Assembly: GCF_022539315.1 (NCBI RefSeq)
Contig: NC_066337.1
Span: 1,364,001-1,428,000, forward strand
Source of the DNA: Serinus canaria
Lineage: Eukaryota > Chordata > Aves > Passeriformes > Fringillidae
Length of the DNA stretch: 64,000 bases
Direction of reading: 5' to 3'
The notes beneath the pieces were generated by a model, which did no database searches, was not told where the DNA came from, and saw nothing but the letters and a program-made list of their open reading frames with translations. A program made the translations under genes and the position numbers. Position 1 is the first letter of the stretch. Each line of letters opens with the position of its first letter. Of this stretch, positions 32,296 through 44,722 are shown one piece after another.

Positions 32296-35200
32296 TCATC
32301 CCCTGCACATTCCTCCTCTCAGCCTGTCAGGCTCCACCTGGATTGGCCAAATCCCTTCCCCAGCCCTCCCCAGATTGCTCTGGCTTTGCTGGAACCTTCC
32401 TGTCTCACCTGAGCAGGGAATGGAGCAGGAGCCTCCCTGGGGGAGAGGCAGTGCAGGAGCAAACCTGCCACAGCTCAGTAATTGGGGCAGGTGAGTGGGG
32501 AGGTGAAACATCTCCTGTTCCATGTTCAGTGCAGCTCTGCCTCTCACCTGTCTCGTGCAGCCTCATTTCCTGGGCTGTGCATCAGCAGGGAGCAGCCGAC
32601 TGCTGGAGCCCTGTTAGCACATCTCAGAGCTCTGCCATGCATAATTCCCATTTTTTTTGAGTTTTGTCTCCTTTTTTTGTTCTTTTTGCTGTTCCCCTGC
32701 CTGTTCACATGTTTGATCGCAGCAGGATTTGTGGAAGGGCAGGATGTAACATCCCAGATGTTGAGCCAGACCCCAGTCTCCTTGCTGAACCACGAACTGC
32801 TCCTTTTGGATGTTATTTTAAGCTCAGTACATTCCCTGCTCTCCTGCATCCAGCCTGATCCTTCTGTCTGCTGGGACATTGTTTTAATGAAGCACTGGGC
32901 ATTTTACAGGTGGTGAGAAGCTTATCCTTGTTGTTCCTGGCATGTAAAAGCAGAATCACTCTTCTCATTTTATAGGCACAGAACATTTTCCCTGGTGCTG
33001 TCTCCTGCCAGCCTGCCTTCCCAAGCTCCCCACTAAAGCTGTGCTTCCTGCAGCAATACCTGGGAAAGGGCTGGCTGTTCCCTCTCTGGGACATGCCTGG
33101 AGGGGCACCCAGAAGATGGAAAGCTGCTTGCAAATCCCTTCCCCTGTGTAAGATGAATGTTTATCAGTGCTGAGATGAGGGAAGATGCTCCTGTCAGGGT
33201 TATGGCACTGCTGCTCCCAGACCTAAGGCCATGGAAGCAATAACACTCAGGATCTCTCTCTCCGTGGTTTTATGGTCCTTTTCATCACCAGAAAGGTGCT
33301 TGGTTCAGTTGGAAGTTGATTAAACTTGCAGGGAAGGATGGTGATTTATGCCTGACCAGTCCTCCCAACCACTTTGTAGCACAGTGTGAATTAAGGCTGA
33401 TTAAAGTCGAGGGAAGGTTCCCTCCTGCCTCACCCAGGGTCTCTGGATTGGGATGTCAGGAGCATCCATCCCTGCCTGTGCTCCACGGGGTCCCTGGCTG
33501 CCAGGCACTGATGGGAGAGGAGGGCATGGGCCAAAACACAAGAGCAGGGCACTTATTATTCCAAATGAAAAGCTGCTCTTCTCATTAAAGCTGAAAATTA
33601 TGGTCTGCAGATAACTCTGGTGGTGGTTCATGGAATCAATAAACCCCCAGTTTGTTTTGAAAGCCAAGTTGCCGAAATGCCAAAATACATATTTTGCAAA
33701 TTGCTTAATTTCCATTTGAAAAGATCAAACCTTATTTCTTCTGAAAGCTGAGAGGTGGGGTGGCGGAGGCGACACACACAGCAATTTCAATCTTCTTTTT
33801 CCTGAAAGATCATCATTTAATGGAAACTGAGAGCAGTGGAGAAACTGCTTCCTTTTGTTTTATTCTACTTTTCAAACAACAACCCTGCAGGGAGGTTGAT
33901 GGTCTGAGTTACAGGGAGTCTGGGCTAATTCCAAAGCAGCTATAGCTAATTTTTGGAAGCAATATTTCTGGCTGTCAGGGAATATTCCCACAACAGCTTC
34001 TGCCTTTGGAGGCTTGATGGTCACCAGGGCTGTGGTGGATGCTCCTTGCTTCCTAAAACCCTTGTTCCCACAGGAATGTAGGTTATAAAACCTCCTGTCA
34101 GGGATGCAGGCTCACAGGAGCACTGTGGAACCAGGGGCTGCAGGGTGGGTGAGGACTCGGAATGCTGAGCCTGGAGATTTCCAGGGGGTTCTGTGCCGAG
34201 CTGAGCAGGTGTCAGGTGTGCCCTTGGCATGTGGGGCCCGTCTCAGCCCAGCTGTGGCATCTGTGGAGCTGAGCATCCTTCAGCCCCTCCAACACATCAA
34301 TAACATTCACATCAACTGGCTGCTGACTGCTCAGGAAGGGAGAGGCAGAGGAACAGCTGGAGGAATAATTTACCTCAGAGGCGCCCATGGCACACTCGGC
34401 CCTGCCCTGTGCCTCCACACCAGGGACTTCTCTTTCTTTCCCATAACCACTGGAAAAATAAAGATGTATGATGCCTACTTGAGCAGAATAGATTGTTTTC
34501 GATTGCTATTATCTATTATTTTAGAAAGTAAAATGAATAAAACTTATGCAGGTCACAGACATTAAAGAGCATTTTTATATCAGTTTGGGAGCACTTGTCA
34601 GCTTTGATTTATTAAGTAACGTTACCCGACTGGCTACTGGTGTGTGTTGTCAGTCTCTTGATAATGGATAGACCTCACAGCTGAATGCTCTGTGATTAGA
34701 CTTCTCAACTATATATTTTTAAATAAAGGCATTGCTTTTTTGGGTTTGCTCATTTCCCTCTCTTAGGCAATTTCATTCATCTTCCCTCGCCCTCCCTCTC
34801 TCTGCTGTAAATTTGTTGTTGTTGGAAGCCATGAGGATGCAAAATGGGACACATCTTAGAGGGTTTGGATTGGGTTTCTTTTGTTCCCCCCTCCCCAAGC
34901 TTGCTTCCAACGTAGCTTGATGGATTAAATGTCACAGGGGGACAGAAGTGGGTAAGGGAAGCCATAGAACACCTTTCCAGAGAGAACACGGCATGTGCTG
35001 CTCTCTCACTACAGCTGTGTCAGCATTTTTACTGTCACACTGCTCTTCCCTGGGCCTCAGGGATGGAATTACCAGGGCTGCATGGAGAGGTGGATGTGGG
35101 AGCCCTCGGCCTCTCCGAAGGGAGCAGGGGCTGAGCACACCCAACGCTGCCAGCCCTGTTCCTTTCAGGTGAGGTTGCAGGGAGTTCAGGGCAATGGGAA

Positions 35201-37380
35201 GCCTTGCCTGGCTGATGAGGAGTGCTCAGGGAAGTTCAGAGGCACTCTGCTATCTCCTCTCACCACAAGAGTTTGTTTTCCCTTTGGGGGATGGCCCTGT
35301 GCTGCCTGGCTGAGCCCAAATCCCACTGCTGGAGTCTCTCCAAGGGTGGCTCGGGAGCCCCTTGGCCGCCAAGGGCAGGGATTTGCCGTGAGCTCTGAGC
35401 TGCTGTTACCAGGCACGTGCTGGGATCTTCTCCTGGGAACAGCAGCAAATGGGACTGAAGATGAGTATCCTGGGCTAAAATCCTCAGCTAGAACTGTAAT
35501 TATGCTTTCATAAAGAGCTGAGCTGGAACGAGGATGAGATTGTTTCCCCAGGGGCTGCAGGAGCACGGGACTGACTCATTAGTGTGGAATTGCAACAGCG
35601 CAGGTGGGAGGCCACCAAGTGCCTTTGTAAATGAGTCTTGCAGATCCTTCAGGAAGGGCAAAACTCAACAACTTCCCCAGGATGCTGGGATGAGGCAGCA
35701 ACCTCTGCTTTTGTTATCCAAGACTTTGGTCTCAGACCAAAACTGATCTGTCTAACTTGGGAAATGCAGAACTCACTGATAAGAAGAAAAATATTGCACT
35801 GATTTCAAAAGCCTTTTTATTCCTGTATGACTCCGAAAATTGCTTTTGACTTAAAGGTTAAGATCTGACAAGCCAAGAGACCTTAAAGATCTTTTCTTTC
35901 CCCTCCTCTTTTCCTCCCTGACTCCTTCAAAACCTGAAAGATGATAAAATCTGTGTAGGACCATCTGTATGGGGAGGGGGGCAGCAACTCCTTTGGGAAG
36001 TGCTTCCTGCTGCCCCTGCACTGATGGCTAGGGACATGTGGGTCACACAAGGACTTGGTTTCCCCAGGCTGCATCATCCTCTGGTCCCTCTCGCAGCAAG
36101 ATCCAGGCCTGGGCTGAGTGACACCATGGGGGACAGGTGGGGTGTGAGGAAGAGGAGTGCCAGGAGAGGACAGAGCAGGGTTTGGAGCCGTGGTTCTGGA
36201 AGGACAAGTGACGTGTCCGTGGTGATTTGATGTGATGGCTGGCTGCAGGAGGCCCCTCTCAGCCAGGGTGTGCTCCCAGCAATGTCTTTGCAGTTCATTA
36301 AGTGTCTCCTGCTGCTGTTTCTCAGCCTGAAATGGCCTTAGTGGCTTTGCCTGCTGCAGTGACACTGCCATTATCTCCCAATAACCCACACATTCACGAT
36401 GAAGCCAGATTGTTCATTTGGACCTTGAAGTGATAACGCTGCTGCTCACTCCACAAATCCACCCCCAGTGTGCTCTGAAGAGGCTCACTGGTGCATTTTT
36501 GGTTTGTCCCTGCTGACTATTAAGTTTTCCTGCTGACAGGTAGGCGGGAATGTCATGGACAAAAAAGTGCCCAAGGCTCTCATGCCAGGAGAGTCCCTGC
36601 TCTCAGGGAGCTGGATTTGCCATCAGGAAGAGGAATTGGCTACCAGGCCCCCCAGGTGTGAAGGGAAGGGTCTCCACTGCCATGGGGCAGCAGATCAGAG
36701 CCAAACTCCCTCCGGATCCATGGAGCTGGTGGGAAAGCACCCAGGGAATTCCACTGACGTGTCCCAACCTTGGCACTGGGGGAAGGAGCCCTTGTTCTGC
36801 CTCTTGGCATCAGCAGCTGTGTTGGTGGTGCCACCTTTGGCTCCATGAGGGGCTCCCTGCCAGGCTCATCCTGTTGAGAGCCATGCTCTAGGTGTGAGCA
36901 GGGCTGAAATCTCACATAGTATTTCCCATGGCCTGAGGGCAAACAGCTTCAGCCCTTCACTGCTTTAGACCCAGCCTGAATGCAGGAGAACCTCCATGTC
37001 CTACAGCAGAATCCACCTAAGCAGCTCCTTTATTCCTCTTTTTTTTTTTTTTTTTCTCCCTCTGAGTAAAAAAGTCTACACTTTCTCCAATTTACCAGGT
37101 AAAAACCCAGAGCATTCCTCCCTGAAAATGTGTAAAACAACATTCTTCACTTTCCCTGTGCCAGTGGTGGTCGTCCTCCCACATCCTCTGCGTGCCCTTC
37201 TCCATCCTTGGCGCCCTGTGGGGAATTTGTGGGTTATCAGCAGGAGCTGGGACTTCCAGGTTAGGGACAGTGAGGGAACATGGACATGCCAGTGGATGTT
37301 CCAAAGGGAAGCTGCTGCCCGGCCTTCCAGCCCTCCCAATTCCCGTGTGGCTCCTGCTGGAGCACCAGATGGAGCTTAAT
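32296..37380. other. Long unique stretch, no gene seen
   Basis: Five kilobases with no CR1 or LTR signature and no frame I can identify as coding. A conserved-looking block lies at 34440-34740, and a 17-bp T run at 37039-37055. Overlapping open frames at 35000-35570 and 35880-36390 on both strands have no domains. Confidence 0.45.
34440..34740. promoter_or_regulatory. Candidate conserved non-coding element
   Basis: AT-rich and non-repetitive, with 'gattgctattatctattatt', 'gctttgatttattaagtaac' and 'gttacccgactggctactgg'. Texture only. Confidence 0.3.
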
Positions 37381-37620
37381 CGGGAGCGCCGCGCCGCAGG
37401 GTTATTATTGAGAGACATCCCGTTCTGGATGAGAGAAGATTATCCAGGGTTTATTTCCAGCTGATAACACTCTGCCCTTCCATAACACCTTTTATCTGAG
37501 GATCTCGGAGCTCTTCACAGGCTCAGTTAATTAAGACTCACGTTGCCCCCTGGAGCCGCGGGTGAGACCCGGGCGAGGAGCTGCAATTAGGAGGGATCGG
37601 CTCGGGCAGGCAGATAAGGC
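37381..37620. promoter_or_regulatory. CpG-rich patch in regulatory-looking sequence
   Basis: Five CpGs fall in 37381-37400 and a second cluster in 37556-37605 ('gagccgcgggtgagacccgg'). Between them is non-repetitive sequence with 'gttaattaagac' and two 'ttatc' GATA-type cores. It could be a small promoter or enhancer. No exon is supported. Confidence 0.3.
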
Positions 37621-40455
37621 ACATGATCTCCTGCCTCGTCTTTGCTGTCTTATTTGCATGTTTATCTTCCCTGTGCAGTTGAGAACAGTGAGCCCAGAGG
37701 TTGCACTGCCTGCCCAAAGTTCTCATAAGGTGCTCCACGGGACTGAAAACGTGTGGATCCCATTTTGCAGCCCCAGAACGAGCTGGATGCAGAGATATGT
37801 CAGTGGTGCACGATGCTGACTTTGTCCTCTGAGTCTCCCTTTTCTCCTTTCCCAGTGCTGGCTCTCCATGGGCTCCACGTCTTGGCTCTGCTCGAGTTTC
37901 CTCCCTGCAAACCCAACCTCCAAGTCTTCCTTTGCTCAAAAATAACAAAACCCCTTGCAGTCCTCCAAAACAAGAGCTTTTGCTACCTCTCCCCACAGGG
38001 CCAGATTCCTCAATAGTGATTTCTCTGGAGAATAGCTGGGCCTGAGGTTTCCTTCCCCTCCTCTTTTCTTTTCTTTACTTTCCCCTAACTAAAAATCAGG
38101 AAGCTCTAAAATCCTCTTTGAAGTAACACTGTATGAAGAGGATTTATCCTTGTCCACTTAAATATTCATGACAGCTCGCATTTCTGTTCAAAAAGACACT
38201 TGTTTATTTAGATAAGATTTAATTTATTCATAATTTACCTAAATTTGCAGGAGCGTGCATGTACATTTTAGCTTATAAGTAGCGTAATACATAAAACATT
38301 ATTGAGGCATGCAAATTACACAAATACAGCATTGGAAACTGCCTGCTTGTTTTAGGCAGATAACTAATTTCTTACCCTGAGTAGAGACACAAACACAATT
38401 GCCTGGGCTTGTTGCCTGGGATTTGGCGACTCTGAATTATGCTTCCCTTAATGCAAGAGGCACAGCTTTAGAGCAGGGCCGTGGCAAAGCCCACTTTTCT
38501 TGGACTCTGAACCGTGGTAATGCCAAAGCCCTTTGCTGCAATTTTTTTTTGTTTCCAGTCCTCTCTCCGGAGACTCAATTTGGGTTGGTGTGAAATCTCA
38601 AAGTTCCTCTTTGTTTCCTTGGGATGGGGTTAGAATTTCCAGCAGAATTCCTAGCAGGGCAATCTCTAGCTGTCTCTCCAGTGCCTGGGGGGTGATGGAG
38701 GGAGCAGATATCCCTGTTTCACACCTTCCTCTGGCAATGTGGGGTCTGCTTTTCCTGTGATGGACCTTGTTGGAGTCACCAGTGGAGCCCCTTAATCCTA
38801 GTTAGTCCCTGCACCCCTCAGGGCCACTTGTTCCTTTCCTCAGGGCAGAGCAACAGATGGCCCAAAAGTTTCTCATAGCCCCCAAATATCCCATTTTCTA
38901 CTTGCTTCCAGTTAATAATTGCACAAATTAGCAACCACACAATGTGCTAGGGGAAAGCAGGATGAGCTTCCTCCCAAATCTGCAGCCCCCTGTGCCATGG
39001 ACAGCAGCACAAGGGCTGTGGCCGGAGGTGCAGCAGGGATTTTTGGGCTCTGGATTTGGCAGCTGGGCAACAGGCACTGACTCGGCAGTGTCACTGCTCT
39101 CAGCACCGTTAGAAATTGTTCCTAACTGGAGCAATTCCGGTCAGGAATGAGATGTTTGCAGCTGTATATGTGGAATATAGGGTTTGTGTCTGTGAAGCCT
39201 GCAGGAGATCTCTCGAAGACAGGAATATTGGGCAGATCCTGCTGTGCAGGGCTCTGTTACCCACAGCCTGTAATTAAGGCTCTGTGACACCTCCCACCAG
39301 ACTCTGCTTTCCCTTGCCTTGTCTGTGCCAGGCTGAAACTGTTTGGGCTGGAGTTCCCAGGGCCAGATGTCCTCTGGGGCTCACAGGCTTTGTTTGTTTG
39401 TTCTGCAGGGATGGACGAGGAGGGATGGGGACAGCAGGGCTGCTTGGTGCTTTTGCTTTTTCCTAGCTGAAATCAGAGCCAACATTTTCTATCCTTTCCA
39501 AGACTGAGTTCAATGGAGAAAACACATTTTCCCTGGGTTTGCCTGCTGCAAAAATCACTAATGAGTATCTCCAGAGCCTGAGTGCTTCCGGACAAGGACA
39601 GGTGTTTTGGTGGATCATGAAAATGCCTTATTTTAATCTTGGAAAAGCCACTGCACTTGGGGAAAAAAAAAAAAAAGCTTCTTCCTGGAATTGGGAACAA
39701 CCTTGAGTGTGTTGAGTGTGCAGGTGGATAGAGAGGGTAGAAAGTGCTGGGGGAATCCCCCATGGAGCAGTTGGTGGTGGCACTGTCCCCTGTGCCATTT
39801 CTCCTCAAGGCTGCCAGGCAAACCAGAGCAGGCCCAGCTTTATTTCCATGGTCCTGCTGGGTCTTGCAGCGAGGAGAGGGAGGTGACTCTGCTGCATTTG
39901 CTTTATAAGAGAATTTAATTACTGAGGCTTAATAACACAGTCACAGCATATTTGGATTTCCAGCAGGTCATGCCCTGACTGGGTGGACAGAACTCACCCA
40001 AGGAGCTGAGCTGGTTGTGGTGAGCTCCAGGAAAAAAACCTGTTTGAGAGTAATGGGAAGAAAACTAAGACCTAAGGAGAAATGCTGGTATTAAACATTG
40101 CTGATGAAAGGAGCTCTGCCTGTTGTTGGGCTGGAGATCCTGGGATGAAGTGGTGCAAAGTTTTAGTGGTCTTCACCTGGCAATGCTTAATTTAGTCAGA
40201 AATGGTGTTATCTGACCATGATCTTCCAATTGCTGCATCCCTGTCTGCAGAGAGGGTTCACAGGAGGATCAGAGGTGTTTTTATACAGCCACTATCCCCA
40301 TTTTGTCCTTTTTTCACCTGGCCTTGGCTGCATAGGTTGTGCTTTAAAGTGAGAATTTCATGATGAAGTGGGCAGACTCCAAATTCTGACTTTGTTGGGA
40401 CCTGTTGGAGCTGTAGAAATGCTGCAGAATTCTACAAGTGGCGCTAGGGTGGTGG
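37621..40455. other. Unique sequence, no gene seen
   Basis: No gene was recognised. The block 38140-38350 is listed separately. A 14-bp A run lies at 39663-39676. Confidence 0.5.
38140..38350. promoter_or_regulatory. Candidate conserved non-coding element
   Basis: A strongly AT-rich non-repeat with 'aaatattcatgacagctcgc', 'gatttaatttattcataat', 'gcttataagtagcgtaatac' and 'attgaggcatgcaaattac'. It contains octamer-like and homeodomain-like motifs. Confidence 0.35.
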
Positions 40456-40678
40456 GAATCATGGAATCCCAGAACATTTCGGGTGGGAAGGGACCCTAAA
40501 CCCACCCAGTGCCACCCCTGCCGTGGCAGGGACACATTCCCCTGTCCCAGGCTGCACCAAGCCCTGCCCAGCCTGGTCTTGGTCATCCAGGGATCCAGGG
40601 GCAGCCACAGCTGCTCTGGGCACCCTGTGCCAGGGCCTGCCCACCCTCACAGGGAACAATTCCTTCTCAATATTTAAA
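40456..40678 (-). mobile_element. CR1 LINE 3' fragment
   Basis: Reverse complement of a CR1 tail: 'gaatcatggaatcccagaac', 'tgccgtggcagggacacatt', 'gctctgggcaccctgtgcc' and 'cacagggaacaattccttc'. Confidence 0.9.
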
Positions 40679-42593
40679 TTTTTGCTCTTCTAGTTTATTT
40701 CAGCTTGTAGTAATTTTAGCTTTTATTAATGCCATACAGGTAAAGAAAAACAGTCCTCAAAAACCTGTGCTTGGGAAGATGCTGGCCTTCCCCATGACTG
40801 TGGAGGGAGCTGAGATGAGGGAATTTGTGCTTAGGAGTGGGATGTGTGAAGAGTGACTGAGCAAAAACTTCAGATTTCAAATCATTTCACTAAAATAGCT
40901 CATAATTGTGTGAGCTTGACCACCTTGATGCCTGCCCTGTGCAGAAGGGGGAGATGCATGTTTGGCTATTCCTGAGCACACATTAATTAAGGGAAGAGAT
41001 GAATATTTACTGACCAGCGCCGGGCAGGGTGTATCGGAAAAGAACACAGCATTGATTGGAGTGAAAAATAAATAAATAATAGAAATGTCCCCCCCAACAC
41101 CACCTGTAGATGTATTAGGGAGAAAATATTGAACTGGGCTCTCCTGGCTCCCATGCAATTGATGCAATTTATTTTCAATTTGTCAAACGTGGCATTGGAG
41201 CAGCAATTGGTTTTGGTGATTTATTAGGAATTTTCTAACCAGGGCACTCTGTCATTGGAGTTACTTCACTTCTGTTCAAGTAGATTTTTGTCTTTCTGCA
41301 AGCTCAAGCTGTGAAGCTAAGAGGGTGAGTTTTTCTACACCCTCCCCCCCCCTTTTTTTTTTTTAACCAAAAGGGAAAACTGAAAGAAACTCAGCCAAAA
41401 AGGGAAATGGGGAAAAAGTAGCAGAATTGACATATTTTAAACATCATGACAGGATGGGCTGTTTAAATTGCCTCTGTGAATTGATTTAAAAGCTATTGGA
41501 AGGCATCTCTATTTCATTAACTGTCTTTCTCCTTCATTTCAGTCACTGGAGTCATTGCCTCTTATTACCTTCCAGGTTCGTGATATCCATCCACATGGTT
41601 ATTTTAGTTATTGCTATCTGTATACAGAAAATGTAAGAGGCAATTTTGGGACAGAAGCAGCTTGGGAGGGATGTGGGAATAGTAAAATAAATAATTTGAT
41701 TTCTGTGTGACACCCATGATTCAAAGCTATCAGGATTACAGGAGTGTTTGTGCTGGGTGTGCATTTTGGTCAGAACCTGGGGGAAAGTGTGGGGGTTTGT
41801 GGGATCAAATCTGGATCTGGTTATGAAGTGTTTTCCCACATTGAATAACCAATAATGAACCCACAGCAAATTTTCTCCTGGGAATTAGGTGCCGCAGTGT
41901 ATTTTTCATGTGCTCCTGGTATTTTTCAGCCCTTCTGGCTGTGGTGCTATCAGGAGTTTGGTGAGTTTGAAGTGTATTTTCATTTACCTTCCTCTGCAAG
42001 GTGGATCTTGGGGAGCAGGAGGACCCTTTCCTTATCCTTGGGGACACTGATGATCCTGTCCCTCAGGGAACATCAATGCTCCCTTTATTGAACACCTGAA
42101 AAGGTGCATGAGGTACCTTCAGGGGCTGCTGGATACTACCAAGGTCTGTGGGGGAGAAGAAAAAAGGAAATCTTTTGGGCCGTCCTTCCTAAAGCTTTTC
42201 TTTTCAGACCTAAACAACACAGTGAGCTCCAGATTATTTTCACATTTTCTAAAAAGCTGGAGCTCCCAGTCTGTTTTCCCAGAGCTCTGCAGAGTCATTA
42301 GCTGCTTACAGCACTTAAAAGAAAAATGTGGTGCTTCGGAGACTTCGCTTCTGTTTGCTGTCTTTACCACCAACTAATTGGTTGGATAACGAGCAAATAT
42401 TTTTCCTCTGTTCCTCAATTTCCAAGCTTTTTGACTTGCAAGCAGGAAGAGCAGAAGCTGCTGGTGGTTGGCAGGCAGTGAGAGGGGAATGAGCTGGAGC
42501 CACGCTCAGGATGGGATTGCAGGGGTTGCCTGGATCCAGCTGTCCCCATGGTTTGTGCCTCTTCTGCTGGGCTCTCAAATCCGCAGGTCAGGT
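40679..42593. other. Unique sequence, no gene seen
   Basis: No gene was recognised. A C8 run followed by a T run lies at 41344-41363, and 41060-41080 is A/T simple sequence. A minus-strand frame (41552-41869) shows no motif. Confidence 0.5.
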
Positions 42594-42599
42594 CTGACT

Positions 42600-43023
42600 T
42601 ATTGTATTTGTAGGGAAACTCTGACAAAGGCAGGACTGATGCATTTGACTCTATGTTTTCAGAAGGCTAATTAATTACTTTATTATACTATATTATATTG
42701 AAGAATACTATATTATACTATACTAAAGAATACAGAAAAGATACTTACACAATGCTAAAAAGATAATAAAGAAAACTCTCCAGTGACTCTCCAGAGCCCT
42801 GACACAGCTGGGTCCTGATTGGCCAAAGAGAGAAAACAACTCACCCCAGAATGCAATGGAACAATCACCTGTGGGTGAACAATCTCCAAACACATTCCAC
42901 ATGAGCACAGCACAGGAGAAGTAAATGAGATAAGAAATGTTTCCCTTTTCTCTGAGGCCTCTCAGCTTCTCAGGAGAAAAATCCTGGGTGAAGGGATTTT
43001 TTTCAGAGAATGTGAATGCCATA
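42600..43023 (-). mobile_element. Solo LTR, ERV family A, copy 3, with TSD
   Basis: This 424-bp LTR is oriented minus and flanked by the exact 6-bp repeat CTGACT (42594-42599 and 43024-43029). On the minus strand it starts TATGGCATTC and ends AAATACAATA. It is closest to the copy at 55429. Only the LTR is present, consistent with recombination between the two LTRs of a provirus. Confidence 0.9.
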
Positions 43024-43129
43024 CTGACTCATCCTTAAAGCAGGTGGGGAAGGAAAGGGGTGAAGCTCTGCAGGGCAGGGTGACCAATATTTCCCATTTG
43101 GGAGGAACAAAGCATCCAGGAGCCTTGAT

Positions 43130-43725
43130 AGTGTGAAAAACACCTTCACTCTCCTGTGAAAATTTAAAAAGTTTAATAAAGGACAACAGGAAACAAAGGC
43201 CATAGAGCAAAGATGTTACAGCCACTCAGCCAAGAGCACACCTGCTAGTTTGGAAACACCCTTTTTATACCATTTCTATTGTATCAGCTTGTTACATATT
43301 CATAAACAAATATGCATAGTAAACTTTTCTCCAAACTAGTTTACATGTTCCAAGATTCCATATTATAACTTTACTTTTTCCCTAGACTAGTTTACATGTT
43401 CCAAGAACTGTTTACCATGGCTCCTCCTCAGTTCCAGCCTTTTAGAGCATGCAGATTCCTTGGCTGTGGTTTTAGTCCTTTTTTATCATCACCTCCAGTT
43501 TTGAGCCCTGGTGCACATTGTTTTCAAACACTGAGTGCTGATGGTTGGCAGGTCTGTCCAGGTGTGCTCATCCTGTGTGCACTGGGTGTTAGCCCATCCC
43601 AGCAGGCATTTTAACACAAGCACACTGATATCAGCTATTGCACTGCTATGTCTGAGCTAATTAACAACAGAAATTAAAACTATGTCTGTATAACAAAGTT
43701 ACTTTAACACCACACATATAAAATC
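43130..43725 (-). mobile_element. Probable second ERV LTR, different family
   Basis: On the minus strand a TATA box (TATAAAAAGG, 43260-43269) lies about 90 bp before an ATTAAA polyadenylation signal (43172-43177), the spacing expected of U3-R. The U3 side carries a 20-bp direct repeat ('ctagtttacatgttccaaga', near 43336 and 43386). I could not find matching target duplications, so the edges are uncertain. It adjoins family A copy 3. Confidence 0.5.
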
Positions 43726-44329
43726 CATTTCAATATTTGTGGAAAGCCACTATTATAATGTGTATCTATAACAAGAGGAGGACTTGAATGAGCCTGTGAT
43801 CAGGGTGAGTGTGGCAAGGAGAGACAGCTCCTGGCTGCATGAGCTGGCATTACCTTGATTTAAAGGCAGTGTTTGTGATTTAAATGGAATTCTCTGGGCT
43901 TGATTCAGCCTTGACCAAGAGCTGTGTGTGCTGCTGGAGGCCGTGTCCCTCACTCACAGTGAGGCTCCCCAGTGCTCTGAGCACAGCAAGGTGTAAAGGC
44001 AGCAGCCATGGAGAGCAGGGACATCCTGAGTGCCATTCTGAGTGCCATTCTGAGTGCCCCGAGGGAGCAGAGAGCTGGCCTGGCAGGGCAGAGCTGGGGA
44101 GCACAGGGACACTCCTGCAGTGAACAGCAAAGCTTCCTGTGCAGGTGACTGGGCATGGCTTGCAGTGTTCCAAACTGGGACCTTCACCCAAATTCTGGGA
44201 CATGGCAGAGGCACCTATGCCCTGGGCTCTTGCTGGGGGTGCATCACCCTGCCCAGCACCCAGGAGCATCAGGTGCCAGGGCTTTACTCCCATCTGCTGC
44301 TGCTGCTGTTGAAGTGAAGCCAAGCCAAA
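43726..44329. other. Unique sequence, no gene seen
   Basis: No gene was seen. A 12-bp triplicate lies at 44023-44058. Confidence 0.5.
44023..44058 (+). repeat. 12-bp tandem repeat, 3 copies
   Basis: Three copies of 'attctgagtgcc'; the first has one substitution. Confidence 0.9.
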
Positions 44330-44722
44330 GCTCAGATGGTGAAGGGTCTCAAGGGGTTACACGAGGAGTGGCTGAGGAAACTTTGCTTGTTCAGCTGAGG
44401 AGGCTGAAGTCAGACATCACCAGGGGCTGCAGCTCCTCCCCAGGGCAGCTCTGATCTCTGCCCTGGGACAGGGACAGGAGCCAGGGCACGGCTGGGGCTG
44501 GGCCAGGGCAGGGCAGGCTGGAGATCAGGAAAGGTTCTGCCCCCAAGGGTGCTGGCACTGCCCAGGCTGCCCAGGGAATGGGCACAGCCCCGAGGCTGCC
44601 AGAGCTCCAGGAGGGTTTGGACATCCAGGGATGCCCAGGGTGGGGTTGCTGGTGGGTCTGGACAGGGCCAGGGGCTGCACTGGGTGATCCTTTGGGTCCC
44701 TCCAGCTCAGGATATTCTGTGA
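44330..44722 (+). mobile_element. CR1 LINE 3' fragment
   Basis: Sense CR1 of the same subtype as 21340: 'gtgaagggtctcaagggg', 'agctcctccccagggcagc', 'ggtgctggcactgcccagg' and 'gggtccctccagctcagg', ending at 'gatattctgtg'. Confidence 0.88.
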
